Below, piece by piece: positions 1-6,825 of a stretch of DNA of 8,052 nt (positions are counted from its first letter, which is position 1; every line of letters begins with the position of its first letter). A model generated the notes under the pieces. That model searched no databases. It saw nothing but the letters and a program-made list of their open reading frames with translations, and had not been told where the DNA came from. The translations under genes were made by a program, and so were the position numbers. Source of the stretch: an uncultured Fibrobacter sp. (GTDB taxonomy: Bacteria; Fibrobacterota; Fibrobacteria; Fibrobacterales; Fibrobacteraceae); the NCBI GenBank assembly GCA_947306025.1, contig CAMZFJ010000064.1, positions 1 through 8,052 on the forward strand. Reading direction: 5' to 3'.

Positions 1-1
1 T

Positions 2-1261
2 ACGATTGACATTAACCAGCGCTATGTGCTTGTGGCGCTCCCGTTGTTTGCGCTTTTGATGGCGCTTGGCCTTTATGATGCGCTCGTCTTCACGACGAAG
101 ATGAAGGAAGATGCAGCTGCAAAGATTGTGGCTGGCGCCGCTTGCTTGTTGTCGGTAGGGCTCATGCTTTACCATGCTCCGAGCTACAAGTCGAACATGC
201 TCTATTACAAGAACAAGCTCTTGGCCGAAGAGGATTTCTTGAATACAGAACTGGCGAAGTATCCGAAAAATTCTGTGTTCATTTACGCAAGGCCTTGGCA
301 GATGCTAGCCTCGGGGCATACTTCGTTTAGCGAAAGTTCGTTCAAGAGCTGGAGCACCGAACAGTTTGCCGAATGGATGCAAAAGTCGGGCGGGAATATT
401 TATCTCGTACGCGGTCAGGACGGCTATGGAAAAGTCAACCGCGCAAGCCGCGTGGTGGGCTTCAAGACGACCGACCAGATTGATGACATCCTCAGCGGTT
501 TCAAGAATGAACGCGTGCTGATGAATGCTCGCGATTTCGGTTACGGGCTTGCCATTTACAAAATTATTTCGAAGAAGGGTGTGTCGCATTACGCGCAGAA
601 CTTCATGGTGACCGAAGAATCGAACGGCATGATTGTTGTGAACAAGCGCTTCCCGGAATCGATTGCCTGCGATTACAAGGTGAACGATATGGATCAGGGC
701 GAAATGCTCGTTTCTAGCAATGCCGATACGTTGCTTCTGGATTCTGCAAAAATCCGCACGGGCATGAACCGCGTGGTATTGAGCTGCTCCATGCCGGACG
801 AAGATACGCTTGTCACGTACAGGGACTTCTTTATCGAAGGCGAAAACGTGGCGCTCCTCTCTAGGCTTAAAATGCAGCGCTTTATGCAGGAATGGGGCGA
901 ACCGCAGATGGATGCAACTGTGGATCATCACAAGTTGACGCTTGATGGCGAACCGTTCCGTTATGGCATCGGTAGCCATGCCAATTCGTCCTTGGAATAT
1001 ACGCTTTCGCGCAGCTACGATTGGTTCAATGCCGTCGTTGGCCTTGATGACGAAAGTGCCTGCGGCGATGGTGCTTACTTTGTTGTTGAAGCGGATGGTC
1101 GAGAAATTTACCATTCCAAGAAGCTTTATACGACAGACAAGGAACGCTTGAGACTCAATATCAAGGGCGCAAAAACACTCAATTTGCGTGTGCTGATGGG
1201 CAATGACAAAGATTGCGACCATGGCGATTGGGCTCACGCATGGCTAGAGGCGGAAAATTGA
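2..1261 (+). CDS. GT39-like membrane glycosyltransferase with C-terminal NPCBM domain (5' end outside window)
   Basis: The frame is open from the window edge, so the gene begins upstream and the GTG at 26 is probably internal. The visible part starts inside a membrane segment reading QRYVLVALPLFALLMAL, which resembles the 'RYLLPALPxLALL' helix near the end of GT39/ArnT-type (GT-C) glycosyltransferases. A second membrane helix follows at about residues 30-51 counted from base 26 (KIVAGAACLLSVGLML). Then comes a soluble, presumably periplasmic, region and a C-terminal domain from about residue 280 to the end. That domain fits NPCBM (PF08305): GIGSHANSSLEYTL, a VGLDDE strand, FVVEADGREIYHS, LNLRV and a closing DHGDWAHAWL. 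GT-C enzymes transfer sugars from polyprenyl-phosphate donors on the outer face of the membrane; NPCBM domains are associated with carbohydrate recognition. The next gene overlaps this one, suggesting an operon. The NPCBM call is firm; the catalytic class is inferred, because the active-site loops lie outside the window. Confidence 0.8.
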   Translation, partial: TIDINQRYVLVALPLFALLMALGLYDALVFTTKMKEDAAAKIVAGAACLLSVGLMLYHAPSYKSNMLYYKNKLLAEEDFLNTELAKYPKNSVFIYARPWQMLASGHTSFSESSFKSWSTEQFAEWMQKSGGNIYLVRGQDGYGKVNRASRVVGFKTTDQIDDILSGFKNERVLMNARDFGYGLAIYKIISKKGVSHYAQNFMVTEESNGMIVVNKRFPESIACDYKVNDMDQGEMLVSSNADTLLLDSAKIRTGMNRVVLSCSMPDEDTLVTYRDFFIEGENVALLSRLKMQRFMQEWGEPQMDATVDHHKLTLDGEPFRYGIGSHANSSLEYTLSRSYDWFNAVVGLDDESACGDGAYFVVEADGREIYHSKKLYTTDKERLRLNIKGAKTLNLRVLMGNDKDCDHGDWAHAWLEAEN

Positions 1262-2475
1262 AAGTCCTTGTAGCTCCGTTGGATTGGGGTCTTGGGCACG
1301 CAACGCGTTGTGTGCCCGTTATCCGCGAGTTCTTGCGGGCTGGTGCCGAGGTGGAACTTGCCGTCGTGAAGGCGAATGCCGGTTTTTACCGTGAGGTGTT
1401 CCCGGAACTCAGGCAACGTCTTGCTCCGAGCTACAATATCGTGTATCCAAAGCATGGCTACAACATGGCGCTTTGGCTACTCAAAAACAGCATGCACTTG
1501 AATGCCGTGATGCGTTTCGAACATCATTTTGCTGAAGAAATGGTCGAACGCTATGGTTTCGATGTGCTGTTTTCGGATAATCGTTTTGCATTTTATTCGA
1601 AAAGAGCGTATAGCATTTACATGACGCACCAGCGCCGGATTGCGTTCCCGAAAATCTTTTCGGCGTTTGAACGCCTTGGTGTCATGTGGCATTCAAATGT
1701 GATGCGCAAGTTCGATGAAGTCTGGGTGCCGGATATGGAATTTTTCCCGGGTTATGCAGGTTCGCTTTCGCATTCTGGTGCAACCCCGGGCAATAAGCCG
1801 ATGTATTACGTTGGGCCGCTTTCAAGATTTTCTGAAAATGCGATGCTTGTTCCGCGTGAGAAAAATCCGCCGATTCCAAAGGATGTCGATCTCGAACGCG
1901 ATGTGGACTTGATGAGCGTGTCTGAATTTATGGCTCGCACGGCAAGCGTGGAATGGAATGTTTCTGATCCGTTGCCAAGTTCGAGGGATTTTTCGAGGTT
2001 CAAGGTTGTCGCTGTTGTGTCGGGTGTGGAACCTGCGCGCACGCAATTCGAGTTGCAACTGCGCGAAGCGCTTTTGAAAATTCCCGGTCGTCATGTGATG
2101 ATTCTTGGGAAGCCTTCGGCTGGGTATAAGACGTGGACCGAAGGAAATATCGAGTTCCACACGCATTTGGCAACGGCAGAATTTGCGGATGTCGTAAACC
2201 GGGCCGATTATGTGGTCAGTCGAGGCGGCTACAGCACTGTGATGGATATGGCGGAACTCGGTGCAAAATGTATTTTTGTGCCAACTCCGGGGCAGTTTGA
2301 ACAGATTGTCCTTGCGCATGATTTGTCAAAAGAGGGCTATGCTGTTGAAATCAAGGCGGAAGAGCTTTCTGCCGAAACGCTAGCCAAGGCTTTTGAATCA
2401 TGCGTTAAAATGCCAAAATGGAGTAACCCGAACTTGCTCCGCACGGCGATTGAAAGCGTTGTTCGAAAATTTTAA
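1258..2475 (+). CDS. GT28/MurG-like glycosyltransferase (GT-B fold)
   Basis: A cytoplasmic GT-B glycosyltransferase of about 405 aa. It opens with a strand and glycine loop, KVLVAPLDWGLGHATR, typical of MurG-like enzymes. The C-terminal half carries VVAVVSGVEPARTQFE (about residues 250-265) and the nucleotide-sugar binding block SRGGYSTVMDMAELG (from residue 321) followed by FVPTPGQFEQ, the usual GT28 C-terminal signature. Acceptor and donor cannot be read from the sequence. The chosen start is TTG 1258: it has AGAGGCGG about 5 nt upstream, overlaps the previous stop as TTGA (4 nt, typical of translational coupling), and puts the first beta strand right after the initiator as in relatives I know. 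ATG 1240 is the alternative, adding six residues but with no good Shine-Dalgarno. Residues of about 195-245 form a charged insert rich in Asp, Glu and Arg. The neighbouring GT-C/NPCBM gene suggests both act in one surface-glycan pathway. Confidence 0.88.
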   Translation: MKVLVAPLDWGLGHATRCVPVIREFLRAGAEVELAVVKANAGFYREVFPELRQRLAPSYNIVYPKHGYNMALWLLKNSMHLNAVMRFEHHFAEEMVERYGFDVLFSDNRFAFYSKRAYSIYMTHQRRIAFPKIFSAFERLGVMWHSNVMRKFDEVWVPDMEFFPGYAGSLSHSGATPGNKPMYYVGPLSRFSENAMLVPREKNPPIPKDVDLERDVDLMSVSEFMARTASVEWNVSDPLPSSRDFSRFKVVAVVSGVEPARTQFELQLREALLKIPGRHVMILGKPSAGYKTWTEGNIEFHTHLATAEFADVVNRADYVVSRGGYSTVMDMAELGAKCIFVPTPGQFEQIVLAHDLSKEGYAVEIKAEELSAETLAKAFESCVKMPKWSNPNLLRTAIESVVRKF

Positions 2476-2487
2476 AGAGAGTTGAAT

Positions 2488-3180
2488 ATGAACCAGTTTG
2501 TTCTTGCATTCCCGATTCCTGTAGCCGTTGATGAAATTTTTGCCATTACCGAAAACGTCAAGGTCGCTGCCGATACAAAAACGGTGATGATTCCCGGTTG
2601 CAGCGTGCTGTTTAACGTCGTACGCCAGCCGGCTTCGCCTGATGTTTTGGATATTTTCAAGGAACGCAATGATTTGACGGAAGACGAAGAAAAGGCAATA
2701 GTTGCGCACAAGTCGCTTTTGTTCTTGCTCGGGAATGTAAAAAGCATGAACGATGTCGAAATGGTGAATATTGCTATTTCGAAGATGTTTGCCGCAGGGG
2801 CTACAGGCGTTTATATGCAACAATCTGGAACGGCATGGACCGCCGATGCGTTCGAAGACCAGTTTGGCGATGGCGAATATCCGATGGATGCCTGGATTAA
2901 CATTATCGAAGGCGAGGACGAAAAGACTTTCTACACGCTTGGACTTGCAACATTCTCGCTTCCGGATTTGTGCATCTCGACTTCTATCGAAGACCCGGAA
3001 GAAGCGCTGTTGATGGCTGCGGATAGCTTGTTCGGTGACGGGATCCCTGCAAAGTCGGGGAGTGTCATTGATTGGGGCGAGGGTGAAAAGTATGTGCTTC
3101 GCCAGGAACTCAAGGGCCTGTTCTCTAAAGACGCTCCCGAATACAATAAGCAAGGCTTGCTTAGAATTTTGAAGAAATAG
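2488..3180 (+). CDS. Hypothetical 230-aa protein, weak DUF4261-like resemblance
   Basis: An acidic, soluble protein of 230 aa with no signal peptide or membrane helix. ATG 2488 is chosen because GAGAG at 2477-2481 lies 6 nt upstream; the TTG at 2482 would abut that site. The gene starts 12 nt after the glycosyltransferase stop and is probably in the same operon. I do not recognise a catalytic motif. The segment GATGVYMQQSGTAWTADAF (from about residue 104), then PMDAWINI, then FYTLGLATFSLPDLCIS and an EDPEEALLMAADSL helix resembles in order the C-terminal part of DUF4261 proteins (a 'GAxGVY' strand, 'LPLDLW', 'YTxGLxxFGKxE'). This is pattern memory, not an alignment, and the function of that family is itself unknown. 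The reading frame has codon use and base composition like the upstream gene, supporting that it is real. Confidence 0.8.
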   Translation: MNQFVLAFPIPVAVDEIFAITENVKVAADTKTVMIPGCSVLFNVVRQPASPDVLDIFKERNDLTEDEEKAIVAHKSLLFLLGNVKSMNDVEMVNIAISKMFAAGATGVYMQQSGTAWTADAFEDQFGDGEYPMDAWINIIEGEDEKTFYTLGLATFSLPDLCISTSIEDPEEALLMAADSLFGDGIPAKSGSVIDWGEGEKYVLRQELKGLFSKDAPEYNKQGLLRILKK

Positions 3181-3181
3181 T

Positions 3182-3242
3182 AATACTATATAACCCATAT
3201 GGGCTATGGGAGTATTGTAGGCGCTTGTCTAAATTTGCGCCT
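3182..3242 (+). promoter_or_regulatory. Two consecutive hairpins just after the 2488-3180 gene
   Basis: Starting one base after the stop codon, AATACT (3182-3187) pairs with AGTATT (3211-3216), enclosing a second stem CCCATA (3194-3199) with TATGGG (3205-3210). Right after it, AGGCGC (3219-3224) pairs with GCGCCT (3237-3242) around a 12-nt loop. Neither is followed by a T-tract, so they are not classical intrinsic terminators. They could protect the 3' end of the upstream operon message, assist termination, or belong to the leader of the next gene. Confidence 0.4.
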
Positions 3243-3265
3243 GTATGTTAAAAAACGCAACATTT

Positions 3266-3271
3266 TATACT
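3266..3271 (+). promoter_or_regulatory. Possible -10 box for the large secreted-protein gene
   Basis: TATACT matches the sigma-70 -10 consensus at five of six positions and sits in an AT-rich stretch after the two hairpins. No convincing -35 hexamer is found 16-18 nt upstream. If used, transcription would begin near 3278 and give a leader of about 115 nt that includes the terminator-like hairpin at 3335-3354. This is a weak call. Confidence 0.25.
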
Positions 3272-3290
3272 TCCGTTCAGTTGTATCTCA

Positions 3291-3300
3291 CACAATTGTG
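3291..3300. promoter_or_regulatory. 10-bp perfect palindrome CACAATTGTG
   Basis: CACAATTGTG is its own reverse complement and lies in the leader between the possible -10 box and the terminator-like hairpin. Such a site could bind a dimeric regulator, but a 10-bp palindrome in AT-rich DNA may also be chance. No other copy was noticed in the window. Confidence 0.2.
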
Positions 3301-3322
3301 GGCTTCTTTGTATAAACGTTGT

Positions 3323-3367
3323 AAAAAAAATTGTCCTGTCGGTATTCCGTCAGGCTTTTTGTTTTTT
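3323..3367 (+). terminator. Terminator-like hairpin in the leader of the large gene (possible attenuator)
   Basis: An A-run (3323-3330) is followed by the stem CCTGTCGG (3335-3342), loop TATT, and CCGTCAGG (3347-3354). Seven of eight pairs match, with one central T-T mismatch. The T-rich tract CTTTTTGTTTTTT (3355-3367) follows. This is the normal layout of an intrinsic terminator. It ends only 24 nt before ATG 3392, leaving no room for a promoter after it. It is therefore either an attenuator for the downstream gene or the terminator of the upstream operon with partial read-through. CTTTTT at 3355-3360 can also pair with AAAAAG at 3372-3377, beside the ribosome site, giving an alternative fold. 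Confidence 0.55.
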
Positions 3368-3391
3368 AAAGAAAAAGAAGGAATGCAAAAA

Positions 3392-6300
3392 ATGAATATT
3401 TTGAATGTAATTACAAAGGTGCGAGTGGGTTTAATCCTACTCGTGATGTTTTTAATCTCTTCAACCGCATGGGCCGTGGCGACCCCCGTCAGGTACATTG
3501 ACGAGAATGGCGATGTACAGGAAATTTCGGATTATACCAAAGTGGCTGTTAATAAAGACGGGGCCCTTAATATTAAGGGAAGTGGTTGGTATGTGGTCAA
3601 AGGCTCGATTTATGCAACGAAGGCCGTCGATATCAACACCGATGTAAACCTAGTTCTTACCGATAGCTCGGAACTTACCATTGATATTTCTGCTGATAGT
3701 ACAGATAACCAAACTGTTTTCAATGTTGGTCGATTGGCTATTTATAGTCAAGAGGATCAATCGGGTAAATTGACTTTAGAAAGTAGTGCTAATGTTGAAA
3801 CTTCCTATGGTATTACTGCTTTTGGGGATGTGATTATTGCGGGTGGTTATGTAGAATCAACCGCAAGATATGCAATATATACTGTAGGAAAAACAATTAG
3901 AATTATTCGTGGTACTGTTTCTGTGGACGCACCAGCAAACATAATTAGCTCTAAAGGCCTTAATAGTAAAAACATAATCATTGATGGGGGTAGAATATTT
4001 GCTAACAGTACTACTGGCTTTTTCGCTGAAAATAATCTTTCTATTAATGGTGGCTATATAGATATTACGGGCAAGGACTGTGGTTGCTTTGTTAGAAATG
4101 ATTTCTTTATGACGGATGGTTCAATTAAAATACAAGCGGAAAATAAAGGCATTAATTCCTATAATGGCAATATCTATATTTCTGGAGGCTCTATAGATGC
4201 GACCGCTTCACATTATCAAGGCACGGGTCTTATTGCGAATAAAGGAAAAATCGTTGTTTCCGGTGGCTCTATAGACTTATCTGTACAGCAGTATATTAAG
4301 GGAATTTCTGCAAAAGATTCTCTAGTTCTCGGATGGACGAATACCTACGATTATATCAAATCTCCGGGTTTCTCTAGTGGCAAGGCTGTTGTTGTTGGTG
4401 CTTATGACAAGGATGGAGCGCTCGTGCTTAATAGCATATCGTTCAAGGACGAAGAAGGCAATGGGTACACCGGCGATATTACTGGAAATCTTAAAGAAAT
4501 CCAAAACAAGAAGCTTACACCGGCTTTTAAGATTGCTCTTGAAACTGGCGATGAAAATGTGGTTGTCGATCCGCTGTTTGTTGGTGCCTACGGAACATCG
4601 ACAAAACCTGCAGACCCAAAACGCAATGGCTATAAGTTTGTAGGCTGGTACACCGATAAAGATTTTAAGACGGAATTTGACTGGAATGAAAAAATTTCAC
4701 AGGATATTACGGTGTATGCCAAATGGAAAAAAGAGTTGCCTCCTGTCGAGTATCTTGATGAAAAAGGCGAGACGAAGACTATTACAGATTACATCGAGCT
4801 TACCGGTGACGAATCTCCGGACGATCCGATGTTCAAGAATGGCGGCTGGTTTGTGGTCAAGGGCGAAGTGACGTATGATGAAGTCCAGGGGAATTATTTG
4901 CCGTTCGAGTTGCAAATTGACAAAGATTGGAACCGTTTGGGACCGGATGTCAACCTGATTCTTGCAGACGGCGCCAAGCTGACTGTGAAGAATGAGGATT
5001 ACGATATGTCGTTTAGGAATCTGGCCGTCTATGCCCAGAGCACTGGCGAAAATATGGGAAAGTTCGAGGTCTATGCGAAAAATAGCACCGCTATAGATGT
5101 ATTTAATGCATTTACCGTTTATGGAGGCTCTGTCAAGGCTGTTTCGGAAGAAAGTGATGGTATTTGGGCTCGAGAAATCGTGATTAACGGTGGCATAGTC
5201 GATGCTGCTGGTACTTCTTCAGCTGATTATTCAGGTTGTGGTATTTATGCTAGCGATGAGAACGTTATCGTCAATGGCGGTTCTGTTACCGCAGCTGGTT
5301 TCAGAGGAATTTTGGGTTCTGGAGGAATCGAAATTAACGGAGGCGATGTCGATGCGACCGCGACAGGAGTTTCCGATGAATACAATTTCAGTTATGCTAT
5401 TGGTTCTTGGTATGATGTTAATGTAAATGGAGGCTCTCTTACTGTACATGCCAAAGACAAAAGCAGTTATGGCGTGTATGTGAGTGGCTCTGTAGCACAT
5501 TTAAATGCTGGTGAGGTCTTTGCCGATGGTGAAGGTAGTGGCTTTGCTGCACGACCCTCATGTTCGTCTTCTGGTGTTGAACTTGCTGGGGCTACCGTCA
5601 CGACTAACCGCTATACTTATATTGATGATTTGGGGCCTAAAAGTGATTTCTTTGTTAAAGTAGCAGTAAATGTTCTCTACACCGATGGCGAAGGCAATGT
5701 TTTTGAAGGTTCCATTTTTAAATGGGATGATTTGGTTGGTGAGTTTATTGACAAGCTTGACGTTGTCGCTGGCAAAACGTTGCGTCCGGTCAAGCCGAAT
5801 ATCGTCGTTACACAAGACGGTGAGGGTAAGATCCATGCCGAAATCAACGGAAACTACATCGGGGAAGATGATTTCATAATAACGGATAGAATTGAAGTTG
5901 ACGAAGTGAAGTTTGAACGCGATTTTACGACCGAAGGCTATTCTACCATAGTGCTTCCGTTCAACATAAAGACAAGCCTTTTAGTTGGTGTTGATTCTGT
6001 TCTTTCGTTTAATGGCATTGTCTTGGATGAAAATAAAAAGAAGGCCGTGGCCATGCAGGTTGTATGGGAAAAATCAATGGAAGAAGTTGAATTGCAAGCT
6101 TACACTCCGTATATGATCAAGATGAGCGACAAGTCTCTTGAAATTCTTGGCTCCGTAGTCTTGGAAACGACTCGCGATGCCGTTACCGAAAAGGATGGCT
6201 GGGAATTCCGTGGAACATATTCTTTCATGAAGTGGACCGAGGACAGTCCGGATTTGGGCCGAGTCTATGGCTTTGCCGCTTCTTCTGAAGGTGACGTGTC

Positions 6301-6640
6301 TGTAGGTCAGTTTGTTAAAATCGCTGCTGGGGCCAGTATCCGTCCGCTGCGTGCTTACTTGATTCACAATGTGCCGAGCACGGTTCGCGCTAATGGCTAC
6401 TATGCGAACCGCAACGTGGCTTCTATAAAGGATGAACTTCCGGAACAGATGAATTTGGTCATTGTGGGTAAAGACAAGAACGGCGAAGAACACACGACTG
6501 TCATTGGCCAGTTCAATACTCGCAGTGGAGAATTCCGTGCGAATAGCGTAAAGCGCGTGTACGACCTCAAGGGTCGTCCTGTGGACAAGGATGCTCGAAA
6601 GGTACGTGGTGCTTATTACAGAAAAAATTTGCTACATTAA
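3392..6640 (+). CDS. Large secreted beta-helix surface protein with duplicated module and sorting-like tail
   Basis: ATG 3392 is chosen because AGAAGGA (3376-3382) lies 9 nt upstream and it places a classic signal peptide at the N terminus: basic start, hydrophobic LILLVMFLI, cleavage after SSTAWA (residue 28). The mature protein has two homologous modules at about residues 32-390 and 451-810. Each opens with PV-x-Y-[IL]-DE-x-G, then GGW/GSGW-[FY]-VVKG, then DVNL-[VI]-L, then an array of about 20-25-residue turns with 'NGG' or 'SGG' corners. The turns resemble right-handed beta-helix repeats of the carbohydrate-binding Cthe_2159-like family. Residues of about 392-446 (GYKFVGWYTD ... ITVYAKW) are an InlB/Flg_new-type repeat. 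Residues of about 836-993 form a domain with GYSTIVLPFNI and AYTPYMIKMSDKS, a pattern I know from Bacteroidota surface proteins. The tail RVYDLKGRPVDKDARKVRGAYY resembles a type IX secretion sorting tail. Role unknown; surface adhesion or polysaccharide binding is an inference. A 45-aa peptide gene follows. Confidence 0.88.
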   Translation: MNILNVITKVRVGLILLVMFLISSTAWAVATPVRYIDENGDVQEISDYTKVAVNKDGALNIKGSGWYVVKGSIYATKAVDINTDVNLVLTDSSELTIDISADSTDNQTVFNVGRLAIYSQEDQSGKLTLESSANVETSYGITAFGDVIIAGGYVESTARYAIYTVGKTIRIIRGTVSVDAPANIISSKGLNSKNIIIDGGRIFANSTTGFFAENNLSINGGYIDITGKDCGCFVRNDFFMTDGSIKIQAENKGINSYNGNIYISGGSIDATASHYQGTGLIANKGKIVVSGGSIDLSVQQYIKGISAKDSLVLGWTNTYDYIKSPGFSSGKAVVVGAYDKDGALVLNSISFKDEEGNGYTGDITGNLKEIQNKKLTPAFKIALETGDENVVVDPLFVGAYGTSTKPADPKRNGYKFVGWYTDKDFKTEFDWNEKISQDITVYAKWKKELPPVEYLDEKGETKTITDYIELTGDESPDDPMFKNGGWFVVKGEVTYDEVQGNYLPFELQIDKDWNRLGPDVNLILADGAKLTVKNEDYDMSFRNLAVYAQSTGENMGKFEVYAKNSTAIDVFNAFTVYGGSVKAVSEESDGIWAREIVINGGIVDAAGTSSADYSGCGIYASDENVIVNGGSVTAAGFRGILGSGGIEINGGDVDATATGVSDEYNFSYAIGSWYDVNVNGGSLTVHAKDKSSYGVYVSGSVAHLNAGEVFADGEGSGFAARPSCSSSGVELAGATVTTNRYTYIDDLGPKSDFFVKVAVNVLYTDGEGNVFEGSIFKWDDLVGEFIDKLDVVAGKTLRPVKPNIVVTQDGEGKIHAEINGNYIGEDDFIITDRIEVDEVKFERDFTTEGYSTIVLPFNIKTSLLVGVDSVLSFNGIVLDENKKKAVAMQVVWEKSMEEVELQAYTPYMIKMSDKSLEILGSVVLETTRDAVTEKDGWEFRGTYSFMKWTEDSPDLGRVYGFAASSEGDVSVGQFVKIAAGASIRPLRAYLIHNVPSTVRANGYYANRNVASIKDELPEQMNLVIVGKDKNGEEHTTVIGQFNTRSGEFRANSVKRVYDLKGRPVDKDARKVRGAYYRKNLLH
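3482..5830 (+). repeat. Tandem duplication of a roughly 370-aa module, seen at protein level
   Basis: Copy A (from 3482) and copy B (from 4742) align in the same order: PVRYIDENGD with PVEYLDEKGE; GSGWYVVKGSI with GGWFVVKGEV; DVNLVLTDSSELTI with DVNLILADGAKLTV; LAIYSQ with LAVYAQ. 'GG' turns follow in both. The linkers after the helices also correspond: FKDEEGNGYTGDI with YTDGEGNVFEGSI. The copies are well diverged at DNA level, so this is an old duplication. Only copy A is followed by the InlB-type repeat (about 4565-4729). Confidence 0.75.
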
Positions 6641-6668
6641 CCCCCAAACCATTAATCATTGAATACAA

Positions 6669-6806
6669 ATGAATATGAAAAAAGAACAAAACCAGAAAAA
6701 AGAATACACATCTCCCGAGATGGAAATTGTTGAATTGCGCCATGAAACCAACCTGCTGCAAGGAAGCGGTTCTGAACCACCTCCTTGGAGTGACCAGCTC
6801 GGCTAG
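6669..6806 (+). CDS. 45-aa small peptide with Y-x-x-P and LL-x-G-S-G motifs
   Basis: This short frame starts 28 nt after the large gene's stop and ends 19 nt before the terminator stem, so it is probably the last cistron of that transcript. The peptide has a Lys/Gln/Glu-rich start (MNMKKEQNQKKE), a central Y-T-S-P-E-M-E-I-V-E-L segment, then NLLQGSG and a short tail SEPPPWSDQLG. The layout (basic start, Y-x-x-P, alternating hydrophobics, LL-x-G-S-G, variable tail) matches small orphan peptides I recall from Bacteroidota and Fibrobacter, often named only as hypothetical. No cysteine, signal peptide or membrane helix is present. Nearby starts are ATG 6669 and ATG 6675; neither has a clear Shine-Dalgarno. 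The 'GSG' junction could mark a leader/core boundary as in modified peptides, but no modification or export gene is in the window. Function unknown. Confidence 0.7.
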   Translation: MNMKKEQNQKKEYTSPEMEIVELRHETNLLQGSGSEPPPWSDQLG

Positions 6807-6825
6807 TCTATTGTAAGGACTGTGT

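Noticed and set aside
305..1237. 310-aa minus-strand open frame
   Set aside because: It lies antisense to the NPCBM-containing gene, whose motifs are unmistakable. The translation is rich in His, Arg and Ile without any domain pattern, as expected of a shadow frame.
1822..2319. 165-aa minus-strand open frame
   Set aside because: Antisense to the conserved GT28 signature region; no family features.
2398..3198. 266-aa minus-strand open frame
   Set aside because: Antisense to the 2488-3180 gene. It has no ribosome site or recognisable motif, and the plus frame has operon spacing and a Shine-Dalgarno.
3293..3316. TATAAA at 3311 as a promoter for the large gene
   Set aside because: The nearest TTG-type -35 candidates are 9 or 24 nt away, not 16-18, and the hairpin would still follow.
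3245..3391. N-terminal extension of the large protein from ATG 3245
   Set aside because: The extra 49 residues cover a terminator-like hairpin and would bury the signal peptide; ATG 3392 has a proper ribosome site and leaves a classic signal sequence.
4181..4290. Repeated GGCTCTATAGA in the large gene as a possible CRISPR or mobile repeat
   Set aside because: The repeats are in frame, encode 'GGSID' turns and vary in spacing and sequence; they are coding beta-helix repeats.
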